From Terriglobia bacterium (GTDB lineage Bacteria; Acidobacteriota; Terriglobia; Bryobacterales; Bryobacteraceae), in the NCBI GenBank assembly GCA_020073445.1, contig JAIQFE010000001.1:496001-560000 (forward strand): DNA of 64,000 bases, given 5' to 3'. Under the pieces are notes generated by a model. That model saw only the letters and a list, made by a program, of their open reading frames with translations. It ran no database searches and was not told where the DNA came from. Each line of letters begins with the position of its first letter. Position 1 is the stretch's first letter. Positions 35,696 through 43,877 of this stretch are shown in pieces. The position numbers were made by a program, and so were the translations under genes.

Positions 35696-36726
35696 TGAGA
35701 TCGCGCACCTGGCTGGCATTCCTGCTCGCGGCTGCTCTACTGGCTCCTGCCGCGTTCGCCCAGAAGATCACGCTGATCTATCCCAACCGCAGCGGCTCGC
35801 AGTGGCCGTTGTTCCTGGCGAAAGAAGGCGGCTATTACCAAAAATACGGGCTCGACGTGGATCTCAAGTTCGTCGTGCATCCCGGCAGCATCGCTGCGCT
35901 CGTCAGCGGAGATGCCGCGCTGGTGAATTCGTCGCTCGAGCAGTTGATGCAGGCCGCATCCAAAGACGGCTCAATGGTCATCGTGGGCAGCTCGCTCAAC
36001 AAGGGCACCTTCGCGCTGATGGCCCGCAAGGACGTCGCGAGCATCAAGGACCTTAAGGGCAAGCGGATCGCAGTCGGCCAGGTCGGCGACGCGCCGTACG
36101 GATATGTGGTCGCACTGCTGGCGAAATCGGGATTGAAGCCGCGCGATGTCGCATGGGTTCCGGTGGGCACCGACGTGAGCGGCCGCGCTGCAGCACTTGA
36201 GAGCGGTCGCGCCGATGCAACCATGCTGACTGCTCCCGCGTATTTCAAGCTGGAGGACGCCGGATTCAAGACGCTGGCGAATCTGGCCGAGCACGACGAT
36301 ATTTTCGCTTCGACGGGCTACCTGATGAAGAAGAGCCAGATTCAGGCCAATCCCAAGCTGCCCGAGTTGCTGATCAAGGCGCAGGCCGAAGCCATCAAAC
36401 GCTTCTATGCCGACAAGGCCTTCGCGGTGAAAGCCTACATGGTTTACGATAAGCAGCCCCAGGCCGATGTGGAACGGATCTACGACCTCTATGCCAAGCC
36501 CACGGCCTTCGAGCGCGTGCCTTATGTGCTCGCCGCCGCCGTCAAATCGGTAGTAGAGCAGCAGTCCGACCCGCAGATCGCCGCGCAGATGAAGGCTTAC
36601 GACTTCCACAAGGTGGTCGACAACAGCACGGTGGATCGGCTGGTGAAAGAGAAGTTCTTCGAGACGCTGTTCGGCGCGACCATAAAAGCGGAAGAGGATC
36701 GGAAGGCGAAGCTCGCGTTCAAGTAG
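35695..36726 (+). CDS. ABC transporter substrate-binding protein, NMT1/SsuA (NitT/TauT) type
   Basis: A 343-residue secreted binding protein: signal peptide (MRSRTWLAFLLAAALLAPAAFAQ) and a two-lobed SsuA/THI5-like fold with ITLIYPNRSGSQWPLFLAKEGGYYQKYGLDV at the ligand-entry side and LKGKRIAVGQVGD in the hinge region. It starts on the last base of the amidohydrolase stop. With the next two genes it forms a complete importer. Family ligands are sulfonates, thiamine precursors, riboflavin and aromatic acids such as phthalate; the ligand here is unknown. Confidence 0.9.
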   Translation: MRSRTWLAFLLAAALLAPAAFAQKITLIYPNRSGSQWPLFLAKEGGYYQKYGLDVDLKFVVHPGSIAALVSGDAALVNSSLEQLMQAASKDGSMVIVGSSLNKGTFALMARKDVASIKDLKGKRIAVGQVGDAPYGYVVALLAKSGLKPRDVAWVPVGTDVSGRAAALESGRADATMLTAPAYFKLEDAGFKTLANLAEHDDIFASTGYLMKKSQIQANPKLPELLIKAQAEAIKRFYADKAFAVKAYMVYDKQPQADVERIYDLYAKPTAFERVPYVLAAAVKSVVEQQSDPQIAAQMKAYDFHKVVDNSTVDRLVKEKFFETLFGATIKAEEDRKAKLAFK

Positions 36727-36745
36727 CGGCACGTTCGAGTAAAAA

Positions 36746-37543
36746 ATGGTCAAGCTGTCCATCGAGCACCTTTCCAAGCGCTACTGGTTCGAGCGTGAAG
36801 ACCGTGAAGTGCTCGCCGTGAACGATGTCTCGCTCGCGGTGGAGGACGGCGAATTCCTGGCGATCGTGGGTCCCAGCGGCTGCGGCAAAACCACTTTGCT
36901 CAACATCGTTGCGGGGCTGCTGCCCTACGAAGAAGGCACCGTCAGCATCGACGGGAAACGCGTCGACGGGCCGGGTGTGGACCGCGCCGTCGTATTTCAG
37001 CATTCGAGCCTGCTGCCCTGGCGGACCATCGCCGGCAACGTTCGCTACGGCATGGAAATGCAGCGCCGCTTCGATGAAGCGACTATGCGCGAACGTGCGG
37101 ATCATTTCGTGAAAATGGTCGGTCTCAACGGATTCGAGAAGCATTTTCCCAACGAGCTCTCCGGCGGCATGCAGCAGCGCGTGAATCTGGCGCGCGCGCT
37201 CGCGGCCGATCCGAAGGTGCTCCTGATGGACGAACCGTTCGCGGCGCTCGACGCGCAGACCCGCGAATTCATGCAGTCCGAGTTGCTGAAGATCTGGTCG
37301 CAGGACCGCAAGACCGTGCTGTTCATCACGCACCAGATCAATGAAGCCGTGTACCTGGCGGATCGCGTCGCGGTGATGAGTGCACGGCCCGGCCGGTTGA
37401 AAGGCGTTTTCAAGATTCCGTTCGGAAGGCCTCGCACGCTGTCTTTGAAACGCGATCCTCAGTTCCTCGAGATCGAAGATTCCATCTGGCAGCTGATCGA
37501 AGAAGAATCGCAAAAGCTCAACATGGTTCTGGCTGAGAAATAG
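36746..37543 (+). CDS. ABC transporter ATP-binding protein, SsuB/TauB type
   Basis: A 265-residue ATPase. Walker A is GPSGCGKTT near residue 46, the Q-loop lies in VVFQHSSLLPW, the signature is LSGGMQQR near residue 137 and Walker B is VLLMDEPFAALD near 156; the switch histidine follows in FITHQINEA. The ALDAQTR and LPW features are those of nitrate/sulfonate/taurine-type importers. It lies between the binding protein (19 bp) and the permease (2 bp). Confidence 0.93.
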   Translation: MVKLSIEHLSKRYWFEREDREVLAVNDVSLAVEDGEFLAIVGPSGCGKTTLLNIVAGLLPYEEGTVSIDGKRVDGPGVDRAVVFQHSSLLPWRTIAGNVRYGMEMQRRFDEATMRERADHFVKMVGLNGFEKHFPNELSGGMQQRVNLARALAADPKVLLMDEPFAALDAQTREFMQSELLKIWSQDRKTVLFITHQINEAVYLADRVAVMSARPGRLKGVFKIPFGRPRTLSLKRDPQFLEIEDSIWQLIEEESQKLNMVLAEK

Positions 37544-37545
37544 TC

Positions 37546-38346
37546 GTGTCTAAGAAAAAGAAATCCGGACGCCCTCACCAAAGCTTCTACGCGAAACACG
37601 AGGCGGTGATTCTCGGCAGCCTGTCGATCGTCATCATCATTGGAATTTGGCAAGCGTGCTGGTCGGCCGGAATGATTTCGCCGCTGTTTTTCAGCAGCCC
37701 CTCGGCCATCGTGAAGCAATTCCGGTACACGTTGGTGGAGGGAACCCTGCTCGCGGACATGAAGTACAGCGGCACAAACTTTGCGATTGGATTCGTGCTC
37801 GCCGTCATCACTGGAGTGATCGCAGGAGTCCTCATCGGCTGGTACCGGCGGCTGCGGCTGTTCTGCGATCCATTCTTGAACGCGTTTTACGCCACGCCCC
37901 GTATTGCGATGGTGCCGCTGATTATTATCTGGTTCGGAATCGGAATCTGGTCGAAAGTCTTTATCGTGTTCCTGTCGGCGTTCTTCCCGATCCTGGTGAA
38001 CACGGTCGGCGGCGTCCGGGCGCTCGATCGCGATTTACTGCGCGCCGCCAAGGCCTACTGCGCTTCCGACTGGCAGATTTTCAAGACACTCGCGATTCCC
38101 GGATCGGTGCCGTTCATCCTCACCGGCATCCGGCAAGGTGTTGCCCTGGGATTGATCGGCATGGTGGTCGGCGAAATGGTGGGAAGCAGCCAGGGCGTCG
38201 GCTTCATGGTGGCTTACGGCGGACAGACTTTCAATACCGACACGCTCTTCGTGGGCATGATCGTCATCGCGTTTTCCGGGATCCTGCTGACGTGGCTCGC
38301 CGAGCGCCTGGAACGTCGCTTTTCCCGCTGGAGACCCGAGCGTTAG
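37546..38346 (+). CDS. ABC transporter permease, SsuC/TauC type
   Basis: A 266-residue inner-membrane protein with six hydrophobic segments and the BPD inner-membrane motif (RAAKAYCASDWQIFKTLAIPGSVPF, residues ~165-190) that contacts the ATPase. It completes the NitT/TauT-type importer. It starts with GTG, two bases after the ATPase stop. Confidence 0.92.
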   Translation: MSKKKKSGRPHQSFYAKHEAVILGSLSIVIIIGIWQACWSAGMISPLFFSSPSAIVKQFRYTLVEGTLLADMKYSGTNFAIGFVLAVITGVIAGVLIGWYRRLRLFCDPFLNAFYATPRIAMVPLIIIWFGIGIWSKVFIVFLSAFFPILVNTVGGVRALDRDLLRAAKAYCASDWQIFKTLAIPGSVPFILTGIRQGVALGLIGMVVGEMVGSSQGVGFMVAYGGQTFNTDTLFVGMIVIAFSGILLTWLAERLERRFSRWRPER

Positions 38347-38352
38347 GAATTT

Positions 38353-39006
38353 ATGAACGAATTTGTCGCGCGGCTAAGCCGCCTGGATTCCTGCGCGGTT
38401 TCCGATGCGCTGGATAAACTCGGACTCAAGGGTTCGGTCACCGGGATCGAACGTTTTTCGACGGACCGTCGGATCACCGGACAGGTGTTGACGGTCAAGC
38501 TCGACCGCGCTGAAGGCCGGACCAATACTCGTCATCTCTGTACGACGGCAATCGACGCGGCGAAGCCCGGGGATATCATCGTTGTCGAGCAGCGCACGGG
38601 CCTCGATGCCGCGTCATGGGGCGGGAATCTGTCGATCGGCGCGCAAGTTCGCGGCGTGGCCGGCGTGATCGTCGAGGGTCCCGCGCGCGATATCGACGAC
38701 AGCCGCAAACTCGACTTCACAGTATTCGCGCGCAGCCATACGGCGCGGACCGCGCGTGGGCGGATCGTCGAAGTCGCCACCAACGAACCGATCACCGTCG
38801 GCGACGTCATCGTTTCACCCGGCGACTACGTGATCGCCGATGCCAGCGCGGTGGTCTTCGTAGCGCAGAGCGAAATCGAGCGTGTGCTCGAAGCCGCGGA
38901 AGGCATCATGCAGCGTGAAGATGCTCTGGCGCAGGCGATTCGTTCGGGCACGCCGATCAGCCAGGTGATGGCCGGGAACTACGAGAACATGCTGAAGAAA
39001 GCTTAG
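38353..39006 (+). CDS. RraA-family aldolase-like protein (first copy)
   Basis: A 217-residue protein of the RraA / 4-hydroxy-4-methyl-2-oxoglutarate (HMG) and 4-carboxy-4-hydroxy-2-oxoadipate (CHA) aldolase family. The active-site Arg-Asp pair is R112-D113 (EGPARDIDD), and the preceding WGGNLSIGAQVRGVAG segment replaces the more usual WGEL motif. Such class II aldolases split off pyruvate with Mg2+. It follows the permease by 6 bp. It differs clearly from the next gene, so the two probably have different substrates or form a heteromer. Confidence 0.85.
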   Translation: MNEFVARLSRLDSCAVSDALDKLGLKGSVTGIERFSTDRRITGQVLTVKLDRAEGRTNTRHLCTTAIDAAKPGDIIVVEQRTGLDAASWGGNLSIGAQVRGVAGVIVEGPARDIDDSRKLDFTVFARSHTARTARGRIVEVATNEPITVGDVIVSPGDYVIADASAVVFVAQSEIERVLEAAEGIMQREDALAQAIRSGTPISQVMAGNYENMLKKA

Positions 39007-39009
39007 AGA

Positions 39010-39678
39010 ATGCCAGACGATAAGCTAAAGAACGACAAGAATGTCGAGAGAGCCGCGAAGCTCGATACGACGGCGATTAGCGACGCCATGGACCGGCTCG
39101 GCATCGCCGGACAGTGCCTCAACATCAAGCCCCTGGACCCACGTTTCAGACTGACTGGCCGCGCGTTCACGATTCTCTACGGTCCTGCTGGAACCCCTCC
39201 CGGCACCGTCGGCGATTACATCGAAGATGTGCCTCCAGGCGGAGTGGTCGTGCTCGACAACGGTGGCCGCGAAAATGCAACCGTCTGGGGCGATATTCTC
39301 ACATGGGTCGCGAACCGGCGCGGCGTGGCGGGTACGGTGATCGACGGGGCCTGCCGCGATACGCATCTGGCGCGCGAACTCGGGTATCCCATTTACAGCC
39401 GCAGTTACTCGATGCGCACGGGCAAGGATCGCATCCAGGTGGAAGCGATGGGCGGCCCCGTGAACATCGGCGATGCACGCGTCAATCAAGGTGACATCCT
39501 GCGCGGCGACGCGGACGGAGTCGTCGCAATTCCCCAGGCGCATGAAGATGCGATCCTGACCAACGCCGAACAGATCGACGCCGCGGAATCGGAAATTCGC
39601 CGGCTGGTGAATGAGGGGAATACCCTCACGGAAGCGCGCAAGAAGCTCGGGTATCACAACCTCCAGACCAAGCGTTAA
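39010..39678 (+). CDS. RraA-family aldolase-like protein (second copy, LigK/ProA-like)
   Basis: A 222-residue protein closer to characterised HMG/CHA aldolases: WGDILTWVANRRGVAG near residues 97-112, R116-D117 in GACRDTH, and the QGDILRGDADGVVAIP segment near residue 160. CHA aldolase cleaves the product of LigJ to pyruvate and oxaloacetate, so together with the LigJ-like hydratase this gene suggests a hydration-then-cleavage sequence ending in central metabolism. It begins 3 bp after the first copy. Confidence 0.88.
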   Translation: MPDDKLKNDKNVERAAKLDTTAISDAMDRLGIAGQCLNIKPLDPRFRLTGRAFTILYGPAGTPPGTVGDYIEDVPPGGVVVLDNGGRENATVWGDILTWVANRRGVAGTVIDGACRDTHLARELGYPIYSRSYSMRTGKDRIQVEAMGGPVNIGDARVNQGDILRGDADGVVAIPQAHEDAILTNAEQIDAAESEIRRLVNEGNTLTEARKKLGYHNLQTKR

Positions 39679-39682
39679 ACAC

Positions 39683-41017
39683 ATGCGAAGTGCGCTGTTT
39701 GCCCCGTTGCTCTTATTAGGCGGGGTGCTTGCGCTACCGGCGATCGCGCACGACATCCCCAATGACGTCACGGTGCAAATGTTCCTGCACCCCTCCGGTA
39801 ACAAGCTCGATCTGCTGGTCCGCGTGCCACTTAAATCCATGCGCGACATCGATTTCCCGAAGCTCGGTCCCGGCTATCTGGATCTCTCCCGCGCCGACCA
39901 ATTCTTGCAGGACGGAGCCACCGTATGGTTGGTGCGCGCCATCGAAGTCGATGAAAACGATACACGCCTGCCGGCACCGCGCCTGCTGGCGGTGCGCCCG
40001 TCACTTGAATCCGACAAATCGTTTGCATCATACGAGACGGCGATGGCGCACATCACCGGCCCCAAGCTTCCCGAGAGTACTCAGGTTCCCTGGGACCAGG
40101 TCATGCTCGATGCGTGGCTGCAGTATCCGATTACCTCGGAACGTTCGCAGTTTTCGATTCGCCCGAACGTCGATACGCTCGGTGTGCGCGTGATCACGGT
40201 CCTGCGATTTTTACCCCCTGGCGGAACACTTCGCGCGTTCGAATTCGAAGGCGACGAAGGCCTGATCCAGCTCGACCCAAGTTGGTATCAGGCGTCCCTG
40301 CGATTCGTCCGCGCCGGGTTCCTGCACATCCTGGATGGCACGGATCACCTGCTGTTTCTGCTGTGCCTGGTGATTCCGTTCCGCCAATTCCGTCAGCTGC
40401 TCCTGATCGTGACGTCGTTCACAGTGGCGCACTCGTTCACATTGATCGCGTCGGCGTACGGGCTCGGGCCGGATGCGCTGTGGTTCCCGCCATTGATCGA
40501 AACCCTGATCGCCATGTCTATCCTATACATGGCACTCGAGAACATCGTCGGGGCCAGCAGCGTCGGCCGCCGCTGGATGGTGACCTTCGTCTTCGGCTTG
40601 GTGCACGGGTTTGGCTTCTCCTTCGCCCTCCGCCAGACGCTCCAGTTCGCCGGGTCCCACCTGCTAACGTCCCTCGTCTCCTTCAACCTCGGCGTGGAGC
40701 TGGGCCAGCTTCTGGTGCTGGCGATCTCTATCCCCTTGCTAGATCTGCTGTTCCGCTACGTGGTCGCCGAGCGGATGGGGACCATCATCCTCTCGGCCCT
40801 GGTGGCCCACACGGCTTGGCACTGGGTGGTCGACCGGTGGGGCGTGTTGCGTCAGTTCCCGATCACGATGCCCGTACTAAATGCAGAATTTTGGGTGTCG
40901 GCCATGCGCTGGACCATGGTTCTGGTCGCCTTGGCCGCGCTGGTCTGGCTGGTGTCATTGTTCCTCAAGAAAGGCGCCTCAAAAAAAGATCGAACAAGCC
41001 CGCTTAGGCCAACGTAG
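39683..41017 (+). CDS. HupE/UreJ-family membrane protein with secreted N-terminal domain
   Basis: About 444 residues. A signal peptide (MRSALFAPLLLLGGVLALPAIA) and a ~200-residue extracytoplasmic domain precede a HupE/UreJ-like membrane domain of about seven helices starting with ILDGTDHLLFL and VTSFTVAHSFTL, motifs associated with nickel/cobalt handling. The start at 39683 is 4 bp after the aldolase stop, so it may belong to the same transcript. Family members with this layout are common in environmental bacteria; their substrate is unproven. Confidence 0.8.
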   Translation: MRSALFAPLLLLGGVLALPAIAHDIPNDVTVQMFLHPSGNKLDLLVRVPLKSMRDIDFPKLGPGYLDLSRADQFLQDGATVWLVRAIEVDENDTRLPAPRLLAVRPSLESDKSFASYETAMAHITGPKLPESTQVPWDQVMLDAWLQYPITSERSQFSIRPNVDTLGVRVITVLRFLPPGGTLRAFEFEGDEGLIQLDPSWYQASLRFVRAGFLHILDGTDHLLFLLCLVIPFRQFRQLLLIVTSFTVAHSFTLIASAYGLGPDALWFPPLIETLIAMSILYMALENIVGASSVGRRWMVTFVFGLVHGFGFSFALRQTLQFAGSHLLTSLVSFNLGVELGQLLVLAISIPLLDLLFRYVVAERMGTIILSALVAHTAWHWVVDRWGVLRQFPITMPVLNAEFWVSAMRWTMVLVALAALVWLVSLFLKKGASKKDRTSPLRPT

Positions 41018-41036
41018 GAAGATTACGCGAGGGATT

Positions 41037-41312
41037 ATGAAGACTCTCGGAGCCATCGCCATCGTAATTTGCCTGCTTACAGCCGGTTGCGGGTATCACG
41101 ACCGGTATCGCCACCGCGCCGAAATCCGGCGAGCCCAGGACGAGATCCGGCGAGCAAATAACCAGATTCGCCGCGCCGGCTGGGAAGCCCGGGAAGACCT
41201 CCGGCGCGCCCGGCAGGACGTCCAACGCGAGCTGCGTGACGCCCGCGAGCAGTTTCACCGAGAAATGCGGGACGCCCACCGGGACTTTCGAGACGAATTC
41301 GACCGCCGGTAG
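41037..41312 (+). CDS. Small lipoprotein with Arg/Glu-rich helical repeat
   Basis: A 91-residue protein starting MKTLGAIAIVICLLTAGC, a lipoprotein signal with Cys18 as the lipidation site. The mature part is one long charged helix with repeats of about 7-11 residues built from RRA, REL and RDA units (for example EIRRANNQIRRAGWEAREDLRRA). It lies 19 bp after the HupE-like gene with a GAGGG upstream of the ATG. I do not recognise a family; a coiled-coil, envelope-attached role is possible. Confidence 0.65.
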   Translation: MKTLGAIAIVICLLTAGCGYHDRYRHRAEIRRAQDEIRRANNQIRRAGWEAREDLRRARQDVQRELRDAREQFHREMRDAHRDFRDEFDRR

Positions 41313-41416
41313 GCTTTATCAGCCGCGCGGATACCCGCCATCAGCGAACCTGCGTTTACAATCCTGCAAGACGCGCTATTCTGTTAGATTCGTCGAAATC
41401 CTTCCGCGTAGTCAGC

Positions 41417-42865
41417 ATGATCCTGAAACTTAACCACCTTAAGGTGAAGGCCGCCGCCACCACGCAGGGCGTGATCGAGGCCGTGTACGCGCTGGTGGAA
41501 GAAGGGCGCATCGATCAGGGTCAGTTCGCGCGCCTCCAGGTGGAACTCGATTGGATCCAGTACAAATCCAATTTTCGCGAAGCCGTCACCGCCACCCAAG
41601 GCTACAACGCTTTCGGCCAGCCCGCGCCCATCATGGACGTGCACGTGGACACGCGCCAGGTGGTCCCGGAAACCTTGCGTGGCGATCTGCTGCGCGCGAT
41701 TCACCGCGCCCAATCTGGAGCGGAGGAGGATGCCTGCCGTCTTCCGCTTGAAGAGTTCCAGTCGCTCCGCACCAGCATCGTCTGGACCTTCAACCGATTC
41801 TTCTGGCGTCATCTGCTGGCCTGGGAAGCCGCTACCGGCCAGGGCTATGACAAAGCGCTCCCAGGCGGCGCTTCCGATGGCCATAATCCCCGCGCTATTG
41901 CCGAAGATGTGGCCGAGTTCCTGGACCTGCTCTGCCTTCTTCGATCCAAGAACCAACTGCCGGCCGAGGTGAATCTGCTCGAAATCGGCGTCGGCAACGG
42001 ATCGCGCTGCGCCCAGTGGCTCGATAAGTTCCAGGAACTCGACCAGCAACGGGGCACGGGTCTGTATTCCCAGATTTGCTTTTACATGGGTGATTATTCC
42101 GAGGACACCCTCAATAAGGCCAGGCTCACCGTGGCAAAGCATATCGACCAGTGCCGCTTCGTCCAGGTGGACGCGATCAACCCCATCAAGTCGCTGGCCC
42201 ATTTGCGCCACAAGATCCTTCAAGTGCATCTAACAAATGTGTATGACAACCTGCCGGACGAAGAAGTGGTTCGCCGCGACGGCAAGTTGTATTTTGTGCA
42301 AGTGCGTGCTTATGTGCCCATCGCCGCAGTGAACAGCATCGGCGCAAAGTACGGGATCCCCGCGGAACTTTTTCGGGACCGTGTCTATCACATGCTCGAA
42401 ACCGGGTTCGACAGCTTCGGCGGGCCGCAGCACGGTGTTCCCTTCTGGCAGGAGCTGTGGGCCGCGATGCGGCTGGAGGAACGCCTGGTGCAGCTCGAAG
42501 ACCTGCCCGAGTTTCCATTCCCCGATGGGCTTGACGCCGGCAGAATGGAAGACATTCTGCAGGACGCCCCTACCGATTTTCGCTTTCACCTGAGTTCGGG
42601 CGCGCTCGAGAGCTTCGTCCGCACTCTGCCGCTGCTTCATCCGCGCGGTTACATGCAAGTTTTCGATATTTTCGTCACCGACCTGGCCCAATACCGCACC
42701 GGTTTCTTCGGACCCGGGAAACTGGACGGTTCACTGCTCAACTGGGTCAACGGTGCTCTACTAAAAGAGGTAGCGCAGCGCGAGGGGTATGATGTGCACT
42801 TCCGGCCCTTTAAATACCGCGCGAATACGCATACTTCCATCCTTTACACGACGCGTAGGGAGTAA
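41417..42865 (+). CDS. SAM-dependent methyltransferase (class I, uncharacterised)
   Basis: A 482-residue protein. SAM-binding motif I is LLEIGVGNGSRCAQW near residue 193; acidic post-motif segments (YMGDYSEDTL near 225 and VQVDAIN near 250) follow, and NVYDNLPDEEVVRRDGKLYF near 275 resembles MidA/COG1565-type enzymes. The N-terminal ~170 residues are family-specific. It ends 9 bp before the MetE-like gene and seems to open the one-carbon operon. The acceptor substrate is unknown. Confidence 0.8.
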   Translation: MILKLNHLKVKAAATTQGVIEAVYALVEEGRIDQGQFARLQVELDWIQYKSNFREAVTATQGYNAFGQPAPIMDVHVDTRQVVPETLRGDLLRAIHRAQSGAEEDACRLPLEEFQSLRTSIVWTFNRFFWRHLLAWEAATGQGYDKALPGGASDGHNPRAIAEDVAEFLDLLCLLRSKNQLPAEVNLLEIGVGNGSRCAQWLDKFQELDQQRGTGLYSQICFYMGDYSEDTLNKARLTVAKHIDQCRFVQVDAINPIKSLAHLRHKILQVHLTNVYDNLPDEEVVRRDGKLYFVQVRAYVPIAAVNSIGAKYGIPAELFRDRVYHMLETGFDSFGGPQHGVPFWQELWAAMRLEERLVQLEDLPEFPFPDGLDAGRMEDILQDAPTDFRFHLSSGALESFVRTLPLLHPRGYMQVFDIFVTDLAQYRTGFFGPGKLDGSLLNWVNGALLKEVAQREGYDVHFRPFKYRANTHTSILYTTRRE

Positions 42866-42874
42866 CCCAATTTA

Positions 42875-43876
42875 ATGACTCTTCCCATTCTTCCCACGGC
42901 GATCGTCGGCAGCTACGCCATGCCAGGCTGGCTCGAGCGGCTCAAGACCGACTATTTCGCACGCCGCATCTCGCGCCATGATCTCGACGAGATCTACGAT
43001 GCCGCCGTTAAGGCCGCCATCAAGGACCAGGAAACGGCCGGCCTCGATGTCATCACCGATGGCGAACTGCGCCGCGACAACATGGTCGATTACTTCGCCG
43101 AAAGACTCCCCGGGGTGCAGATCGACCGATCCTCCAAGAAGTTCTATTACGATTTCTATGACAGTGCCGTGATGGGCAAGCTTCCCATGGCATCCATGGG
43201 CCTGGTGCAGGATTTCACTTTCCTCAACACGTTTACGGACCGTGTCCCCAAGTTCTGCGTGACCGGCCCGCACTGCCTCACCAAGCGCATCCGCAACCAG
43301 TTTTATCCGAGCGAAGAAGCTTTCGCCACCGACATCGCACGCGTGATGAATATGGAGCTGAAGGCTCTGGTTAAGGCAGGCGCCACGTTCATCCAGATCG
43401 ACGAGCCCTACTACTCCGGCTTCCCCGAGGATCTGGCGTGGGGCGTCAACGTCATCAATACGCTGGTGGAAGGCGTGGAGGCCAGGATTGCGGTTCACAT
43501 CTGTTACGGCAACCGCTACGGCAAGCCTTCCTGGGAAGGCAGCTACCGTTATCTGTTCCCCACGATTCTCAAAGCCAAGGTCCAGCAGTTGACGCTCGAA
43601 TTCGCGCGCCGCGGCGGCGAGGATCTGGACCTCTTCAAGGAATTCAACGCGCCGTTCGAATTGGGCCTCGGCGTCATCGATGTGAAGAATACGGATATCG
43701 AGACTCCCGACATGGTCGCCCAACATATTCGCAAGGCGCTCGAGGTGATACCCGCCGAGCGGATCCACGTCCTGACCGATTGCGGGTGTTTTCATCTGCC
43801 CCGCGATGTCACGTTCGCGAAGATGAAGGCCATGGTGGAAGGAACCAAGATTGTTCGCAAGGAGCTAGGTAAATAA
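42875..43876 (+). CDS. Core MetE-like methyltransferase (cobalamin-independent methionine synthase catalytic domain)
   Basis: A 333-residue protein consisting only of the catalytic UROD/MetE-like barrel; the N-terminal half of classical 750-residue MetE is missing. Zinc-ligand candidates are His208 and Cys210 (HICYGN), Glu242 (LTLEF) and Cys303 (TDCGC). Such core MetE proteins may take the methyl group from a corrinoid protein instead of methyl-THF, and the same fold includes coenzyme M transferases, so the methyl donor is open. It sits directly before a MetF-MetV fusion gene (2 bp). Confidence 0.85.
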   Translation: MTLPILPTAIVGSYAMPGWLERLKTDYFARRISRHDLDEIYDAAVKAAIKDQETAGLDVITDGELRRDNMVDYFAERLPGVQIDRSSKKFYYDFYDSAVMGKLPMASMGLVQDFTFLNTFTDRVPKFCVTGPHCLTKRIRNQFYPSEEAFATDIARVMNMELKALVKAGATFIQIDEPYYSGFPEDLAWGVNVINTLVEGVEARIAVHICYGNRYGKPSWEGSYRYLFPTILKAKVQQLTLEFARRGGEDLDLFKEFNAPFELGLGVIDVKNTDIETPDMVAQHIRKALEVIPAERIHVLTDCGCFHLPRDVTFAKMKAMVEGTKIVRKELGK

Positions 43877-43877
43877 G

